Part shown: piece by piece, positions 63,774 through 64,000 of the stretch
Layout of the letters: every line of letters begins with the position of its first letter
Position numbering within the stretch: the first letter of the stretch is position 1
Origin: a virus
Direction: 5' to 3' (one strand)
Length of the DNA stretch: 64,000 nt
Virus record (IMG/VR): IMGVR_UViG_3300034073_002131
Location: 34,029 to 98,028 of that record
Program-made: the position numbers and the translations under genes
The notes under the pieces: model-generated
Databases searched by the model: none
Seen by the model: the letters and a program-made list of their open reading frames with translations, nothing else
What the model was told of the DNA's origin: nothing

Positions 63774-63874
63774 ATTATTATAATGTGAATGGGGCGGCTA
63801 ACGCTGCAAAAGCTCAACAAGCGTCAGCTTGGGGTACATGAGCCACAACGATTAAATCCTTAGATCGTTACCAT

Positions 63875-63957
63875 GCCCAGGTGGTGAAATTGGTAGACAC
63901 GCTGGTCTTAGAAGCCAGTGCTTCGGCGTGACGGTTCGAGTCCGTCCCAGGGCACCA
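63875..63957 (+). tRNA. tRNA-Leu (anticodon TAG)
   Basis: Acceptor GCCCAGG with CCAGGGC (one A-A mismatch at 5-68); D loop with GGTAGAC; anticodon stem CTGGT/GCCAG with loop CTTAGAA; long variable arm TGC-TTCG-GCG; T arm GACGG-TTCGAGT-CCGTC; encoded CCA. Reads CTA, a codon that is heavily used in the structural genes. Confidence 0.9.
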
Positions 63958-64000
63958 TACTAGAGCATATTGGCACAGTAATATTTTAGCTCGGTGAAAG

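Noticed and set aside
63789-63863. A 24-codon mini-frame (MGRLTLQKLNKRQLGVHEPQ) before tRNA-Leu
   Set aside because: No ribosome site and too short to judge; the segment is more simply the 5' leader of the tRNA transcript.
1-64000. Lysogeny module or attachment site
   Set aside because: No integrase, excisionase, CI-type repressor or partition gene was found. The tRNA genes are complete with their own promoters and are not flanked by an integrase.

Overview
This window is a large part of the genome of a tailed double-stranded DNA phage with a siphovirus-type plan: HK97-fold head, non-contractile tail, a 2751-residue tape measure protein and no sheath gene. The lysis genes (GH19 endolysin plus an inner-membrane and an outer-membrane spanin) indicate a Gram-negative host, and a Fur-box-like operator fits that. 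No integrase, excisionase or classical repressor gene is visible. The host cannot be named from the sequence; the many LamG/discoidin fibre domains and the cyanophage-like style of several small proteins suggest an aquatic habitat, which is inference only.

Layout. Positions 1-43753 are all on the minus strand and read leftward: terminase (43.7-42.0 kb), HNH endonuclease, portal, a natural fusion of prohead protease and major capsid protein, head-tail connectors, tail terminator, tail tube, tail assembly chaperones with a programmed -1 frameshift (33.9 kb), the tape measure (33.4-25.1 kb), two very large tail-tip proteins, an array of LamG-type tail fibres (18.1-6.6 kb), small secreted and membrane proteins, the lysis cassette (3.6-2.2 kb) and PhoH. 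Consensus promoter/terminator pairs divide this block at about 19.3, 33.5 and 41.9 kb.

Positions 43.9-50.8 kb are on the plus strand and look different: fewer CTA/GTA codons, higher GC, and short gene cassettes (HTH-like proteins, two SprT-like metalloproteases, a HAD phosphatase, a DnaQ-type exonuclease, a PQ-loop membrane protein, tiny proteins). The cassettes are separated by a repeated intergenic module: a leftward TTGACA-18-TAAAAT promoter whose -10 lies in a perfect palindrome, followed in four copies by a conserved block and a rightward promoter. One HTH-like family appears four times between 44.4 and 51.3 kb. At 50.2-50.8 kb is a protein-free transcription unit of about 580 nt with its own promoter, many helices, a complete type I hammerhead ribozyme and a GNRA-capped terminator. 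A second compact structured RNA candidate lies in the leader at 52.2-52.35 kb.

Positions 51.0-59.9 kb are again minus strand: a dense run of small accessory genes, including a tandem family ending in FGVE, then ThyX and a secreted SleB-like cell-wall hydrolase. Positions 60.0-64.0 kb are plus strand: a candidate small RNA, a dATP/dGTP diphosphohydrolase-type protein, tRNA-Arg(TCT), a metallophosphoesterase, a UvdE-type UV endonuclease and tRNA-Leu(TAG). Nearly all transcription units start from sigma70-like promoters with TATAAT at 16-18 nt from a TTGnnn box, so the phage appears to rely on the host RNA polymerase; no phage RNA polymerase gene is seen here.
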